Below, piece by piece: positions 16,429-24,588 of a stretch of DNA of 32,782 nt (positions are counted from its first letter, which is position 1; the number at the start of each line of letters is the position of its first letter). The translations under genes were made by a program, and so were the position numbers. The DNA comes from Desulfobacterales bacterium (GTDB taxonomy: Bacteria; Desulfobacterota; Desulfobacteria; Desulfobacterales; SURF-7): contig JAQYVL010000253.1 of assembly GCA_030145525.1 (NCBI GenBank), forward strand, positions 1-32,782. Reading direction: 5' to 3'. Under the pieces are notes generated by a model that saw only the letters and a list, made by a program, of their open reading frames with translations, did no database searches and was not told where the DNA came from.

Positions 16429-17196
16429 TTGAAACAGACTCCGCAAACAGAAATACTTTATGGAATCCATCCTGTTTTTGAAGCGATGAAAGCAAGCAGG
16501 CGCCGTTTCCGTGAAATTTATATCGCCAAAGAAAAAATACCTCCGCGCCTCGAACCGCTTACGGGACTTGCAGCGAAAAGGGGAATTCCCGTTAAAATGG
16601 TTTCGCGGTCCAAACTCGGGACAATGAGCGGAACCGAGCTGCATCAGGGAATCGGGGCGTCAGTCAGCCAATACCCGTTTGCAGAATTGTCTGATATCAT
16701 ATCAGGTCCGAAAGAGGCTTTGCAGGATAAATATTTTTTAATAATCGACAGTGTGGAGGATCCCCAGAATTTGGGCACGCTGATCAGAACCGCTCTCTGT
16801 GCCGGAACCAGTGGAATCATTATTCCTAAAAATCGGGCTGCTTCACCGACTCCGGCCTCATCCAAAGCATCGGCAGGAGCTATTGAACATGCACATATCA
16901 CTATGGTAACCAACATAGTCAGCACCATTCAGACCCTGAAAAAATATGGAGTCTGGATTGTCGGAACCGACATGAAGGCCCGGGAATCAATCTTTTCAAC
17001 CGATCTGGCTTTTCCGGCGGCAGTTGTAATCGGCAGCGAAGGGAAAGGAATCCGCCCGCTTGTAAAAAAAAACTGTGACCTTCTGGTTTCCATACCCCAG
17101 TGCGGCCCTGTCAGCTCCCTCAACGCTTCGGCGGCGGGAGCCGTGATTCTGTATGAAGTATTCAGGCAGCACCTTAACAATAAAAAGCCCCTCTGA
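16429..17196 (+). CDS. rlmB: TrmH-family 23S rRNA 2'-O-methyltransferase (RlmB-like)
   Basis: The product has 255 residues, the usual RlmB size. An N-terminal substrate-binding domain (7-75, L-Y-G-I-H-P-V-F-E-A-M) is followed by a SpoU knot methyltransferase domain with the three motifs D-P-Q-N-L-G-T-L-I-R-T-A, V-I-G-S-E-G-K-G-I and I-P-Q-C-G-P-V-S-S-L-N-A-S-A-A-G-A. RlmB methylates G2251 of 23S rRNA; closely related proteins modify other sites, so the exact target is inferred. The start codon is TTG at 16429, 21 bases after the gmk stop, without a clear ribosome site, so coupling is likely. Confidence 0.9.
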   Translation: MKQTPQTEILYGIHPVFEAMKASRRRFREIYIAKEKIPPRLEPLTGLAAKRGIPVKMVSRSKLGTMSGTELHQGIGASVSQYPFAELSDIISGPKEALQDKYFLIIDSVEDPQNLGTLIRTALCAGTSGIIIPKNRAASPTPASSKASAGAIEHAHITMVTNIVSTIQTLKKYGVWIVGTDMKARESIFSTDLAFPAAVVIGSEGKGIRPLVKKNCDLLVSIPQCGPVSSLNASAAGAVILYEVFRQHLNNKKPL

Positions 17197-17293
17197 TATA
17201 GCTTTTTTTTCCGCCATATGGTATGAAATCCAGCTTGCTCGATGAGCGAATTAGGATTCAATAGAATTTTTCAATATGAAAGGAAAAATAAAA

Positions 17294-18517
17294 ATGAATG
17301 GTATAAAAAAAATAAAAAAAGATGAAAACGGGACATTGCATGTACCGGACCGCCCTGTAATCCCTTTTATTGAAGGGGACGGTATCGGGCCGGATATCTG
17401 GAAAGCAACCCGTTTGGTTTTAGATAAAGCGGTTCAGATCGCCTTTCGCGGAGAGAAAGAGATTGAATGGCTTGAACTTGATGTGGGGGAAAAGGGGTAT
17501 CAAAAAACCGGTGAATATCTATCGGATCAAGCCCTTCAGAGCATCCAGGATCATGTTGTCGCAATCAAGGGCCCGTTAACCACTCCGATCGGTAAAGGTT
17601 TCCGAAGCCTTAACGTTGCCATTCGCCGAAAGCTTGATCTTTACGCCTGTGTTCGTCCTGTCCGCTACATCGAATCGGTCCCGAGTCCGATGAAATATCC
17701 TGAAAAGATAAACATGGTTGTCTTCAGGGAAAATACGGAAGATCTTTATGCCGGAATAGAATGGCAGTCCGGAACCCGGGAGGCAGAGCAGGTGATCTCC
17801 TTTTTGAAAGAGAAAATGAACGCCGATTTACCTGACCATGCAGGCATCGGAATAAAACCCATTAGCGAAAAAAACACAAAACGTCTGGTGGCAAGCGCTA
17901 TATCCTATGCAGCCGACCACAATCTCCCAAGCGTAACACTTATGCATAAAGGCAATATCATGAAATTCACCGAAGGCGCCTTCAGCAACTGGGGCTATGA
18001 GGTTGCGCAGGAGGAATTCGGGGACAGAACCATCACGGAGAATGAGCTCTATGAAAAACACGGCGGGAAAGTGCCTGCGGGAAAAATAATCATAAAGGAC
18101 CGCATCGCCGACATGCTGTTTCAACAGGTACTTTTAAGGCCGGATGAATTTTCAGTCATCGCAACTCCGAATCTGAACGGCGACTACATCTCCGATGCAC
18201 TTGCCGCACAGGTAGGAGGCCTTGGAATGGCTCCGGGGGCCAATATAGGCGATCGCTGTGCCTGTTTTGAGGCCACTCACGGGACGGCTCCCAAATACGC
18301 AGGCCAGGACAAGGTAAACCCGAGTTCACTGATCCTTTCCGGCGCCATGATGCTGGATTACATGGGTTGGGAAGATGCATCGGAACGTCTACGAAAAGCA
18401 TTGCAGGATACGGTAAAAGCCGGAATTGTGACATACGATCTTGCGCGTCAAATAAAGGATGCAACAGAAGTAAAGTGTTCCGAGTTTGCAAAGGCTATTT
18501 CTGAAAGAATCAAGTAA
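17294..18517 (+). CDS. icd: Isocitrate dehydrogenase, NADP-dependent type
   Basis: Icd oxidises isocitrate to 2-oxoglutarate and CO2 in the citric acid cycle. The protein is the E. coli-like dimeric type of 407 residues. Visible are [11 protein letters not shown] near the N-terminus, the phosphorylatable Ser in [30 protein letters not shown] and the cofactor loop [11 protein letters not shown]. The C-terminal T-Y-D-L-A-R preserves the Tyr and Arg that recognise the 2'-phosphate of NADP in E. coli (Y391, R395), so NADP specificity is likely. The ATG at 17294 is preferred because AAAGGAAA lies about eight bases upstream; an ATG 18 bases earlier is possible. In an anaerobe it could serve an oxidative acetyl-CoA cycle or biosynthesis. 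Confidence 0.96.
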   Translation: MNGIKKIKKDENGTLHVPDRPVIPFIEGDGIGPDIWKATRLVLDKAVQIAFRGEKEIEWLELDVGEKGYQKTGEYLSDQALQSIQDHVVAIKGPLTTPIGKGFRSLNVAIRRKLDLYACVRPVRYIESVPSPMKYPEKINMVVFRENTEDLYAGIEWQSGTREAEQVISFLKEKMNADLPDHAGIGIKPISEKNTKRLVASAISYAADHNLPSVTLMHKGNIMKFTEGAFSNWGYEVAQEEFGDRTITENELYEKHGGKVPAGKIIIKDRIADMLFQQVLLRPDEFSVIATPNLNGDYISDALAAQVGGLGMAPGANIGDRCACFEATHGTAPKYAGQDKVNPSSLILSGAMMLDYMGWEDASERLRKALQDTVKAGIVTYDLARQIKDATEVKCSEFAKAISERIK

Positions 18518-18554
18518 AAACAAATCAGACTCTGATTATCTATGGAGATTGACC

Positions 18555-19376
18555 GTGCATAGGCATCTGAGCCGTTTCACCAATATTCTGAAATCCGCCT
18601 TTTTCCCAAACAGATGTATGGTATGCAGGTGTCTGTTTTATCTTCCGTGCAATCGTTCAACCTGTTCTGAAGAGAGGGTTCAAAATGACCTGCACGGAGC
18701 ATTTCTGGACCTGACTGCACAATTTGTATGCCATTCCTGCACACCTCGTTTTACACCTGTCGAATCTCCGGTCTGCGAGATGTGCGGTATTATGTTTCAA
18801 AGCCGTGAAGGTGAAGATCATCTTTGCGGAGAATGCCGCAAGACCCCTAAAAAGTTTACCAGGGCAAGGGCTGCTGTTGTCTATGACGATTTTCTCAGGA
18901 CAGCAATACTCGGTTTCAAATACAGGGGGAAAACAGGGCTGGCAAAACCGCTTGAAAATATTCTTTTTGCTGCATTCGTTCACTATTCTTATGAAAATAA
19001 GATCGACCTTGTTATTCCTGTGCCGCTCTATATCAAAAGATTCAGGCAAAGAGGTTTCAACCAGTCATTTCTTCTGATATATAACTGGATGGGAAAGGTT
19101 TCAAACAGCGATCACTTAAATCCCTTTCAGGTATGTCACCGTGTACTGGAAAGGTGCCGGCAGACGAAACCTCAGGCCGGACTGGACAGGAAGGAAAGGG
19201 CGTCAAATCTGAAAAACGCCTTTACTCTTCGAAATCCGTCCGCTGTTTTTGAAAAAAACATCCTGCTTGTTGATGACGTTTATACCACCGGTTCCACCGT
19301 TAATGAATGCGCGGACGTATTGCTGCAAGGAGGCGCAAAACGTGTGGATGTCCTCACGCTTGCCCGAGCAATGTAA
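18555..19376 (+). CDS. ComF-family phosphoribosyltransferase-like protein
   Basis: The 273-residue protein has an N-terminal Cys-rich zinc region (C-M-V-C, C-H-S-C, C-E-M-C and C-G-E-C pairs) then a phosphoribosyltransferase fold ending in the PRPP-binding motif I-L-L-V-D-D-V-Y-T-T-G-S-T. D-L-V-I-P-V-P-L and R-Q-R-G-F-N-Q-S are the other ComF hallmarks. ComFC is needed for DNA uptake in Bacillus and Haemophilus, but homologues occur widely in non-competent species, and the substrate is unknown. The GTG at 18555 with GGAG six bases before is chosen; the frame is open back into icd, with no similarity in that part. The gap to icd is about 37 bp, so they probably share a transcript. Confidence 0.88.
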   Translation: MHRHLSRFTNILKSAFFPNRCMVCRCLFYLPCNRSTCSEERVQNDLHGAFLDLTAQFVCHSCTPRFTPVESPVCEMCGIMFQSREGEDHLCGECRKTPKKFTRARAAVVYDDFLRTAILGFKYRGKTGLAKPLENILFAAFVHYSYENKIDLVIPVPLYIKRFRQRGFNQSFLLIYNWMGKVSNSDHLNPFQVCHRVLERCRQTKPQAGLDRKERASNLKNAFTLRNPSAVFEKNILLVDDVYTTGSTVNECADVLLQGGAKRVDVLTLARAM

Positions 19377-19440
19377 TTCGCATTCATCCTTAGATTTTGA
19401 ATTAAGCAAAAGGGCCGGATAGTCATGAGGGGTTGAAAAT

Positions 19441-19794
19441 ATGGAAGACATAACCGACAATCTTATTAAAGTTATCAAAAATATGCCCGAAAAGGAACGC
19501 TATAAACTCTATAAAGCACTTGAAAAGCGCTATCCCCTGGAAAAAAGAAAACATGACCGGGTTGCATATCATTCAAAAGCAAGATACACGAGCCTTGAAA
19601 CTTTCGGCGAGGATTTACTTCAGGATATCAGTTCTGGAGGCGTATTTTTAAAAACAATGACGCCATTTACGGTAGGCTGCCCCATAACACTTATCATTTC
19701 TTCAACGAATGGAAAGATGAATATAAAGGCTTACGGTGAAATCGTTCGTGTGACGCCCGACGGTGTCGGGATACAATTCATTCGGAAAGTATAA
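19441..19794 (+). CDS. PilZ-domain protein
   Basis: The 117-residue protein has a helical N-terminus (1-33) and a single PilZ domain. Both c-di-GMP binding motifs are visible: R-K-H-D-R (RxxxR) at about 36-40 and D-I-S-S-G-G (D/NxSxxG) at about 61-66. It should bind cyclic di-GMP and act as an effector of motility, exopolysaccharide or another output, the partner being unknown. GAGGGG lies about 10 bases upstream of the ATG. The gene stands alone between comF and the VanZ-like gene, with gaps of 64 and 220 bp. Confidence 0.9.
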   Translation: MEDITDNLIKVIKNMPEKERYKLYKALEKRYPLEKRKHDRVAYHSKARYTSLETFGEDLLQDISSGGVFLKTMTPFTVGCPITLIISSTNGKMNIKAYGEIVRVTPDGVGIQFIRKV

Positions 19795-19890
19795 AATTCA
19801 ACTTGTTCGGTTTACTCCGCAAAAGGCACAGAAAAGGATATCGAATTTCGTCAGATGGTATTGAGGTTCTTGTTTATCACAGATTTGAAA

Positions 19891-19919
19891 TTGACATTAT
19901 TTTTTTAATTTAATACCTT
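19891..19919 (+). promoter_or_regulatory. Possible sigma-70 promoter of the VanZ-like gene
   Basis: A perfect TTGACA (19891-19896) lies in an AT-rich stretch, with TACCTT 17 bases on (19914-19919). The -10 is poor, and the AT-rich tract gives several alternatives, so only the -35 is convincing. The gene start is about 95 bases downstream. Confidence 0.35.
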
Positions 19920-20014
19920 ATATTAAATATTAAGCTGAGGCCGTCAACATTATCTTTTCAAAAATGAACATATACAGATTCAACAGCATCCTCTCAACCG
20001 GGGGGTGGCAAAAA

Positions 20015-20515
20015 ATGAAATTATTCCAACGGGAGACAAACTGGCTCCAGATATTTATCGGCCTCCTTGTGCTGATCATCGGATCTCTCGTGTACATCGT
20101 TGACAGGCCGCCCGGACAGACCTATTTCGTATATGAAAGCAGATTTGACATCAGTCTTTATAACACTCTTCCGAATCTGTTCGGTACAATCGGCAATATA
20201 CTTCCGGATTTTTCTCATGTTTTTGCCTTTATACTTATAACCGCAGGCATCCTTTCAACAGAAAAAACAGGATGCATGTTGATGACAATCTTCTGGTTTC
20301 TCACGGACATCCTGTTTGAATTCGGCCAAAAATTCGGCCCTGATGCCGCAGATCAGGCACCTGTATGGTTTGAATACATTCCGTTTCTGGAAAATACATC
20401 CTTTTATTTCAAAAACGGAACATTTGACTGGCTTGACACGGCAGCCATTTTAGCGGGATCTGTCAGTGCTTATTTCGTATTGATTAAAACAATGAAAGGA
20501 AAAGAAGCTCCATGA
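20015..20515 (+). CDS. VanZ-like integral membrane protein
   Basis: The 166-residue protein (start at 20015, preceded by GGGGGTGG) has about four membrane segments. The pattern L-P-D-F-S-H-V-F-A-F then T-D-I-L-F-E-F-G-Q-K-F and F-D-W-L-D-T-A-A-I-L-A-G-S resembles the VanZ-like arrangement, in which a His-Phe helix, a Glu-x-x-Gln helix and a Asp-Asn helix are conserved; this is an inference from topology and residue positions. A longer form from ATG 19964 adds 17 residues and is unlikely. The stop codon overlaps the ATG of the next gene, so the two are translationally coupled. Function unknown. Confidence 0.7.
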   Translation: MKLFQRETNWLQIFIGLLVLIIGSLVYIVDRPPGQTYFVYESRFDISLYNTLPNLFGTIGNILPDFSHVFAFILITAGILSTEKTGCMLMTIFWFLTDILFEFGQKFGPDAADQAPVWFEYIPFLENTSFYFKNGTFDWLDTAAILAGSVSAYFVLIKTMKGKEAP

Positions 20516-21000
20516 TGCCATTAAAAAACAAACTGCCGTTAATCGTAAGACACCTTTGCCTCTGGTCTGTCATCCTGTTTGGCCTAATGACAATCATGGC
20601 AACCGGCAGCGATTCCACTGAAGATGATGATGAAGACTCAACTGAGCCCACACCGGTTTCATATCGCAAAACCATGGAAAAAATGGACAGCGACTTCGAT
20701 GGTGTGACTGACAGTGTAACTACCTATTCCTATGATTTAAACGGCAATCTGAATACGGAAAACCATTATACGGGTGAAGATGATTCAGGGACATCGGATG
20801 AAATCATCTCATATCAGTATGACAGCAGCGGCAACAGGACAAAAGAGATGCGTGATATAAACGGTGACGGTATTATCGACGAAGTTTCCAACTATTCCTA
20901 TGATGAAAACGGAAACCTGTCCAGGATTGAAGATGATAATGACAATGACGCCACAACGGCTGTGGACTCCGTAACAGAATTTACATGGGAGGAAATATAG
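20512..21000 (+). CDS. Exported Asp-rich protein with YD-like and D-x-D-G repeats
   Basis: The 162-residue protein starts with a hydrophobic segment (9-33, ending L-M-T-I-M-A-T-G-S-D-S) and continues with an acidic linker. There follow three repeats of about 35 residues combining a D-x-D-G-x-x-D segment with Y-S-Y-D-x-N-G-N, a mixture of calcium-binding type and YD-type motifs. The start is the ATG overlapping the stop of the VanZ-like gene, or the next ATG at 20515. The hydrophobic segment looks like a lipoprotein signal but has no Cys. It is likely exported and anchored or cleaved; the role is unknown. The Asp spacing suggests metal binding by inference only. Confidence 0.75.
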   Translation: MMPLKNKLPLIVRHLCLWSVILFGLMTIMATGSDSTEDDDEDSTEPTPVSYRKTMEKMDSDFDGVTDSVTTYSYDLNGNLNTENHYTGEDDSGTSDEIISYQYDSSGNRTKEMRDINGDGIIDEVSNYSYDENGNLSRIEDDNDNDATTAVDSVTEFTWEEI

Positions 21001-21038
21001 AAGCCCTAAAATAATATGCTGAAAAATTAACTAATTTC

Positions 21039-21067
21039 TTGACAAACGGAATCTGCACAAGTAGAAA
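21039..21067 (+). promoter_or_regulatory. Predicted sigma-70 promoter of the second HU/IHF-like gene
   Basis: TTGACA (21039-21044) and TAGAAA (21062-21067) are spaced by 17 bases. The -35 context matches the promoter of the first HU/IHF-like gene. The start codon is about 62 bases downstream of the -10, nearly the same leader length as copy 1. Confidence 0.55.
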
Positions 21068-21128
21068 TTCGAAGTATTGATCGATTAAAATTGATAACTT
21101 ATTTATGTAAACAGGAGATCATTAATTC

Positions 21129-21410
21129 ATGGCGCTTACTAAAAATTATATTATTGATTCCGTTCAAAATTCGATTGGCTATCCCAGAAATAAATCGGTT
21201 GAATTAACTGAAACCCTGCTGGAAATCCTCAAAAAAACCCTTGAAGGGGGTGAAGACATCATGATCAGCGGTTTCGGCAAGTTTTGTGTAAAGGAAAAAA
21301 AGCAACGCCGCGGAAGAAACCCTGCAACCGGTGAGGACATGATGCTCGAACCCAGAAAGGTTGTCACATTTACCTGTTCCGGAAAACTTAGAAAAAAAAT
21401 CAATAAATAA
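21129..21410 (+). CDS. HU/IHF-family DNA-binding protein (IHF-alpha-like), copy 2
   Basis: This paralogue of the protein at 13261-13542 has the same 93-residue length and about 60 identical residues, with the stretch from M-I-S-G-F-G-K-F through C-V-K-E-K-K fully identical and the G-R-N-P-A-T-G arm tip preserved. The N-terminal dimerisation helices are the most divergent part, which fits subunits with different pairing. ACAGGAG precedes the ATG. The gene has its own promoter and a strong terminator, so it is monocistronic. Confidence 0.93.
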   Translation: MALTKNYIIDSVQNSIGYPRNKSVELTETLLEILKKTLEGGEDIMISGFGKFCVKEKKQRRGRNPATGEDMMLEPRKVVTFTCSGKLRKKINK

Positions 21411-21460
21411 TACACCTTAAATGGATTTAGGCTATTTCAGCTAAAGCGGACGCAGCCTTT

Positions 21461-21512
21461 GAACCCGCCGGCATCGAATTCTATCCGGACACCGGCGGGT
21501 TCCTTTTTTTTT
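21461..21512 (+). terminator. Rho-independent terminator after the second HU/IHF-like gene
   Basis: An 11-bp perfect stem, GAACCCGCCGG (21461-21471) with CCGGCGGGTTC (21492-21502), is followed by a run of nine T residues. It lies 50 bp beyond the stop codon. Confidence 0.92.
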
Positions 21513-21545
21513 GAAAATCCATCTTAACGCTATCGTATTCCATGA

Positions 21546-22778
21546 ATGATGAATATTATCGCAATAATTATTCTATTTACGATTATCATCACATACGCAC
21601 TCAACCTTCTGGCAGATTATCTGAACCTTGCAATGCTTCAACCCACTCTTCCCGAAGAATTCAAAGAACTGTATGATTCAGATCGCTACGGGAAATCCCA
21701 AAAATATCTTTATGTTAACACTCGTTTTGGATGGATTGCATCCACTTCCGGCCTGATTCTTATCCTGATATTCTGGTTTGGAAAAGGTTTTCCAATTCTG
21801 GATGACTGGGTTCGGGCATTTGGATTGAATACCATATGGTGCGGACTCATTTATATGGGAATCCTGATCCTTTGCAGGGCGATGCTGTCACTGCCGTTCA
21901 GTATCTATAAAACTTTTTTTATAGAGGAACGCTTCGGTTTTAATAAAACATCACCGGCCACCTTTGTTAAAGATTTACTCAAAGGGCTGGTCCTTTCTCT
22001 CCTTCTCGGAGGCCCTCTTCTTGCAGGGATTCTACTATTTTTTCAATATGCCGGAGCCAATGCCTGGTGGTACTGCTGGATTGCCGTTACCCTTTTCATG
22101 CTTGTTATCCAGTTTGTTGCACCCACCTGGATTATGCCGCTTTTTAACAAATTTACGCCCATCGAGGACGGGGAGCTTAAAAAAGGAATCCTTTCCTATG
22201 CCGAATCGATTCATTTTCCGCTTGACAATGTTTATGTAATGGATGGCTCAAAACGTTCCAGTAAGGCCAATGCTTTTTTTACAGGATTTGGTAATCGCAG
22301 GCGCATTGTCCTCTTTGACACACTTATCTCACAGCATACCGTGTCCGAACTGGTTGCTGTCCTGGCCCATGAGATGGGACATTATAAGAAAAAGCACATC
22401 ATAAAAACCATGATAATCGGAATCGCCCAGATGGGTGTTGTTTTTTACCTGCTGTCTCTGTTCATTGACAACCAGGTTCTTTTTGATGCTTTTTACATGG
22501 AACAGAAATCTGTCTATGCCGGCCTCATTTTCTTTGGGATGCTTTATTCACCAATCGATTTTTTTACCGGAATTTTCATGCAGTTCTACTCAAGAAAAAA
22601 CGAATATGAAGCTGATCGCTTTGCAGTGGAAACGACAAATGACAAAATATCACTTTCAGATTCCCTGAAAAAACTTACCGTGGGCAATCTTTCAAACCTG
22701 ACGCCCCATCCTCTTTATGTTTTTTTAAACTATTCCCATCCGCCTGTCCTGAACCGAATCAGGGCGATGAACTCCTGA
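21546..22778 (+). CDS. M48-family zinc metalloprotease, Ste24/CAAX protease 1 type
   Basis: The 410-residue protein has the full Ste24 layout: an N-terminal CAAX-protease N domain with several membrane segments (about 1-25, 63-80, 96-120, 145-200), the F-F-I-E-E-R-F-G-F-N phrase typical of the family (124-133), the zinc motif H275-E-M-G-H279 and the third ligand Glu353 in N-E-Y-E-A-D-R-F-A. It should cleave membrane or membrane-associated proteins from within the inner membrane. In eukaryotes it processes prenylated proteins; bacteria lack these, so substrates here are unknown. Two adjacent ATGs (21546, 21549) begin the frame and no ribosome site is seen, which is unusual for the region. Confidence 0.93.
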   Translation: MMNIIAIIILFTIIITYALNLLADYLNLAMLQPTLPEEFKELYDSDRYGKSQKYLYVNTRFGWIASTSGLILILIFWFGKGFPILDDWVRAFGLNTIWCGLIYMGILILCRAMLSLPFSIYKTFFIEERFGFNKTSPATFVKDLLKGLVLSLLLGGPLLAGILLFFQYAGANAWWYCWIAVTLFMLVIQFVAPTWIMPLFNKFTPIEDGELKKGILSYAESIHFPLDNVYVMDGSKRSSKANAFFTGFGNRRRIVLFDTLISQHTVSELVAVLAHEMGHYKKKHIIKTMIIGIAQMGVVFYLLSLFIDNQVLFDAFYMEQKSVYAGLIFFGMLYSPIDFFTGIFMQFYSRKNEYEADRFAVETTNDKISLSDSLKKLTVGNLSNLTPHPLYVFLNYSHPPVLNRIRAMNS

Positions 22779-22913
22779 GCCCGTAAAAACCAAATTTTCT
22801 CGCAGACGCCAAGTCCTCTCTGCTGGGGGTTGAAAAACATTCTCACGCTCCCGATTAGCGGGATTTCACGTTCTGATTATATACTTTAGGTGTTCAAAAC
22901 ATTAAAGAAGTAT

Positions 22914-23384
22914 CTACGGTGTATCAGCGATTTTCTGCATCTTATGCAAATCCAAATCGGACAAAACCCAACGATTGTTGTGCCTGGACGAAATGAACAT
23001 GGCATAGCCTGACATGCGTTCATAATTGAACCGAATGTAGGTCATCCGGGAAGTAGGGGTTTCCTTGGTCGTAATTATATCATAGCCCCGATATTTGCCG
23101 TACAGCATCTCGATGTTCTTTAAAAACACATTACGGGCGACTATCACGGTTGCATTGGCCCACGGGCTGCCCTCGAACCATTTATTAACGGCAGCTTCAT
23201 ATCCCTCTGTCCCGTATGCCCGCAATCCGTTTAGAATATAATGGGGAACCGATTGAATCCTTTTTGTTTCTGTCTGAGCAAAAGCTGCATCTAAAATAAA
23301 AAAGAAAAAAATAATTGAAACAAGAAAAACAAAAATACGAACTCTGTTGAAAAAAAAACGGTCTTTCCCCTTGCCAATTTTCAT
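22914..23384 (-). CDS. Exported protein of unknown function
   Basis: The 156-residue protein has a clear Sec signal peptide, with Lys/Arg at the N-terminus, a hydrophobic core at about 16-32 and an A-F-A cleavage site near residue 36, so it should be periplasmic or secreted. The mature part of about 120 residues has no Cys and no motif I recognise; Y-R-G-Y-D-I-I-T-T-K-E and a Y-I-R-F-N-Y-E-R strand suggest a small alpha/beta fold. It contains an I-x-x-x-x-x-Y-G-x-x-E pattern but I would not name a family. GAGGA lies upstream of the ATG. It is downstream of the iron-sulfur protein gene, separated by an 83-bp gap that holds a repeat end. Confidence 0.75.
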   Translation of the reverse strand: MKIGKGKDRFFFNRVRIFVFLVSIIFFFFILDAAFAQTETKRIQSVPHYILNGLRAYGTEGYEAAVNKWFEGSPWANATVIVARNVFLKNIEMLYGKYRGYDIITTKETPTSRMTYIRFNYERMSGYAMFISSRHNNRWVLSDLDLHKMQKIADTP

Positions 23385-23452
23385 ATTCGCATCCTCTTGT
23401 GCTGTGTAGTACGTCGAATGACATCAGGAAACAACACAACAAATAAATTGGG

Positions 23453-23472
23453 CTTTTTATGAAGCCATCAAA
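23453..23472 (+). repeat. Solo repeat end overlapping the stop codon of the iron-sulfur gene
   Basis: These 20 bases match the right terminus of the element at 15353-15509 with a single change (TACGAAG to TATGAAG). To the left, CAACACA and an AAAT-rich stretch also align loosely with the interior of that element. The minus-strand stop codon TGA of the iron-sulfur protein gene (23470-23468) falls inside the repeat. Confidence 0.65.
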
Positions 23473-24463
23473 CCGGAACTTCGATTTCACCAATAGCCAT
23501 CCGTGCTATGTCGCCGATGAATATAAAAGGCAGGTTGTGCTTCAATGCCGATCCTGAAAGCGTATTCCTGCACATGGGGCATAGATAAACCATTGCCTTA
23601 GCGCCGGACTCTTTTGCATCAAGAACATTTTTTTCCTGATCCGGAGCCGAATCTCCCATACCCAGCAAGAATTTGACACCGGCGCAGCAAAGAGCATTTT
23701 CCCGGTCATACTTCCGCTCAACCCGTCTGACTCCGGTAAGCTCAAACAGCTCATCAATAAAATGTTCCTTTTCAGGAGTATGCCTTGAGGCGCAGGGACG
23801 CTGATATGCGACATCAAAATTCAGGGGTTTGATCCGGTCTTTGTTTTTTTTCAGAAAATCTGTCAGGTACTCTGCAAGGTGAACCGGCTTGAAAGGAACC
23901 TCGATCCCGTAATCCGGAGCGAGTTTAACCAGCATGGCATAACAGTCATCATGGAAACAGACAATCTCCTTTGCCCCTGTCATGGCAAGCCGATTGACGA
24001 ATTCCCCTGCATGTTTTCTTTGAATGCTTTCGACTCCCATATGACTGAAAAGTATCCAGCAGAAATAAGGCTTTCCGCCCACACGAGGGATATCGTAGAG
24101 TTCTCCCTGTATCAAGGCGGCCTCATTTTTTCCAAACACGCAGGTTGTCATTATCGTTTCAGCGTCCGGCAGATTTTTTAATTCACCTGAAAATATATAC
24201 TGTTTTTCAGTTGCCGCCACAGACTCTTCCGGTATCAGGCTGCAATGTTTTTCCTGCAGTTCTGCAATCAAATCATACGGATTTGCATCCTGAGGACAAA
24301 TTTCATTACAGGCATAACAGGTAATACATTGGTCAAGCGCAGGAGAATATTCACCGGCATGCATCGCTTTTTTCCAGGTGACAGCCTTGTCAAGCCCGAC
24401 ATCCATCCACTGGCATTTTACCAGACAATCGCCGCAAAGATTGCATCGCTCTGATTCAAACAT
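23468..24463 (-). CDS. Iron-sulfur protein with two 4Fe-4S motifs and a CCG domain (HdrD/GlpC-like)
   Basis: The 331-residue protein has two N-terminal 4Fe-4S motifs, C7-x2-C10-x2-C13-x3-C17 and C46-x2-C49-x2-C52-x3-C56-P. The C-terminal half holds heterodisulfide-reductase-type Cys-rich motifs: C-F-H-D-D-C, R-P-C-A-S-R, N-A-L-C-C-A-G and Y-L-C-P-M-C. CCG domains bind a non-cubane 4Fe-4S cluster or act in electron transfer from acyl-CoA dehydrogenase/ETF systems to membrane quinones. The ATG at 24463 is selected because GAGGTGG lies six bases upstream; a start further out (24532) runs through a terminator. No HdrA-like flavoprotein or membrane subunit is adjacent. It lies downstream of the SDR gene but behind a strong terminator, so it has its own promoter or reads through. 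Confidence 0.88.
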   Translation of the reverse strand: MFESERCNLCGDCLVKCQWMDVGLDKAVTWKKAMHAGEYSPALDQCITCYACNEICPQDANPYDLIAELQEKHCSLIPEESVAATEKQYIFSGELKNLPDAETIMTTCVFGKNEAALIQGELYDIPRVGGKPYFCWILFSHMGVESIQRKHAGEFVNRLAMTGAKEIVCFHDDCYAMLVKLAPDYGIEVPFKPVHLAEYLTDFLKKNKDRIKPLNFDVAYQRPCASRHTPEKEHFIDELFELTGVRRVERKYDRENALCCAGVKFLLGMGDSAPDQEKNVLDAKESGAKAMVYLCPMCRNTLSGSALKHNLPFIFIGDIARMAIGEIEVPV

Positions 24464-24496
24464 TTTTGCCACCTCATATCCCGAACCGTCGCGCCG

Positions 24497-24550
24497 AAAA
24501 AAAAGAAACCCCTGCCGGCACATCTCCGGCAAACCCGGCCCGGCAGGGGT
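24497..24550 (-). terminator. Rho-independent terminator after the SDR gene
   Basis: On the minus strand an 11-bp perfect stem (ACCCCTGCCGG, 24550-24540, with CCGGCAGGGGT, 24518-24508) and a 21-base loop are followed by TTTCTTTTTTTT. It lies about 40 bases after the SDR stop codon and separates it from the iron-sulfur protein gene. Confidence 0.92.
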
Positions 24551-24588
24551 CTTTATCTATAAGTCAATAAAAGTCGACCTGACCATTT

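Noticed and set aside
17276-17293. Six-residue longer icd start
   Set aside because: The ribosome site AAAGGAAA is better placed for the ATG at 17294, although the longer form cannot be excluded.
22845-22870. Short hairpin TCCCG-ATTAG-CGGGA between the protease and exported protein genes
   Set aside because: Five pairs and no T run make it too weak to call a terminator.
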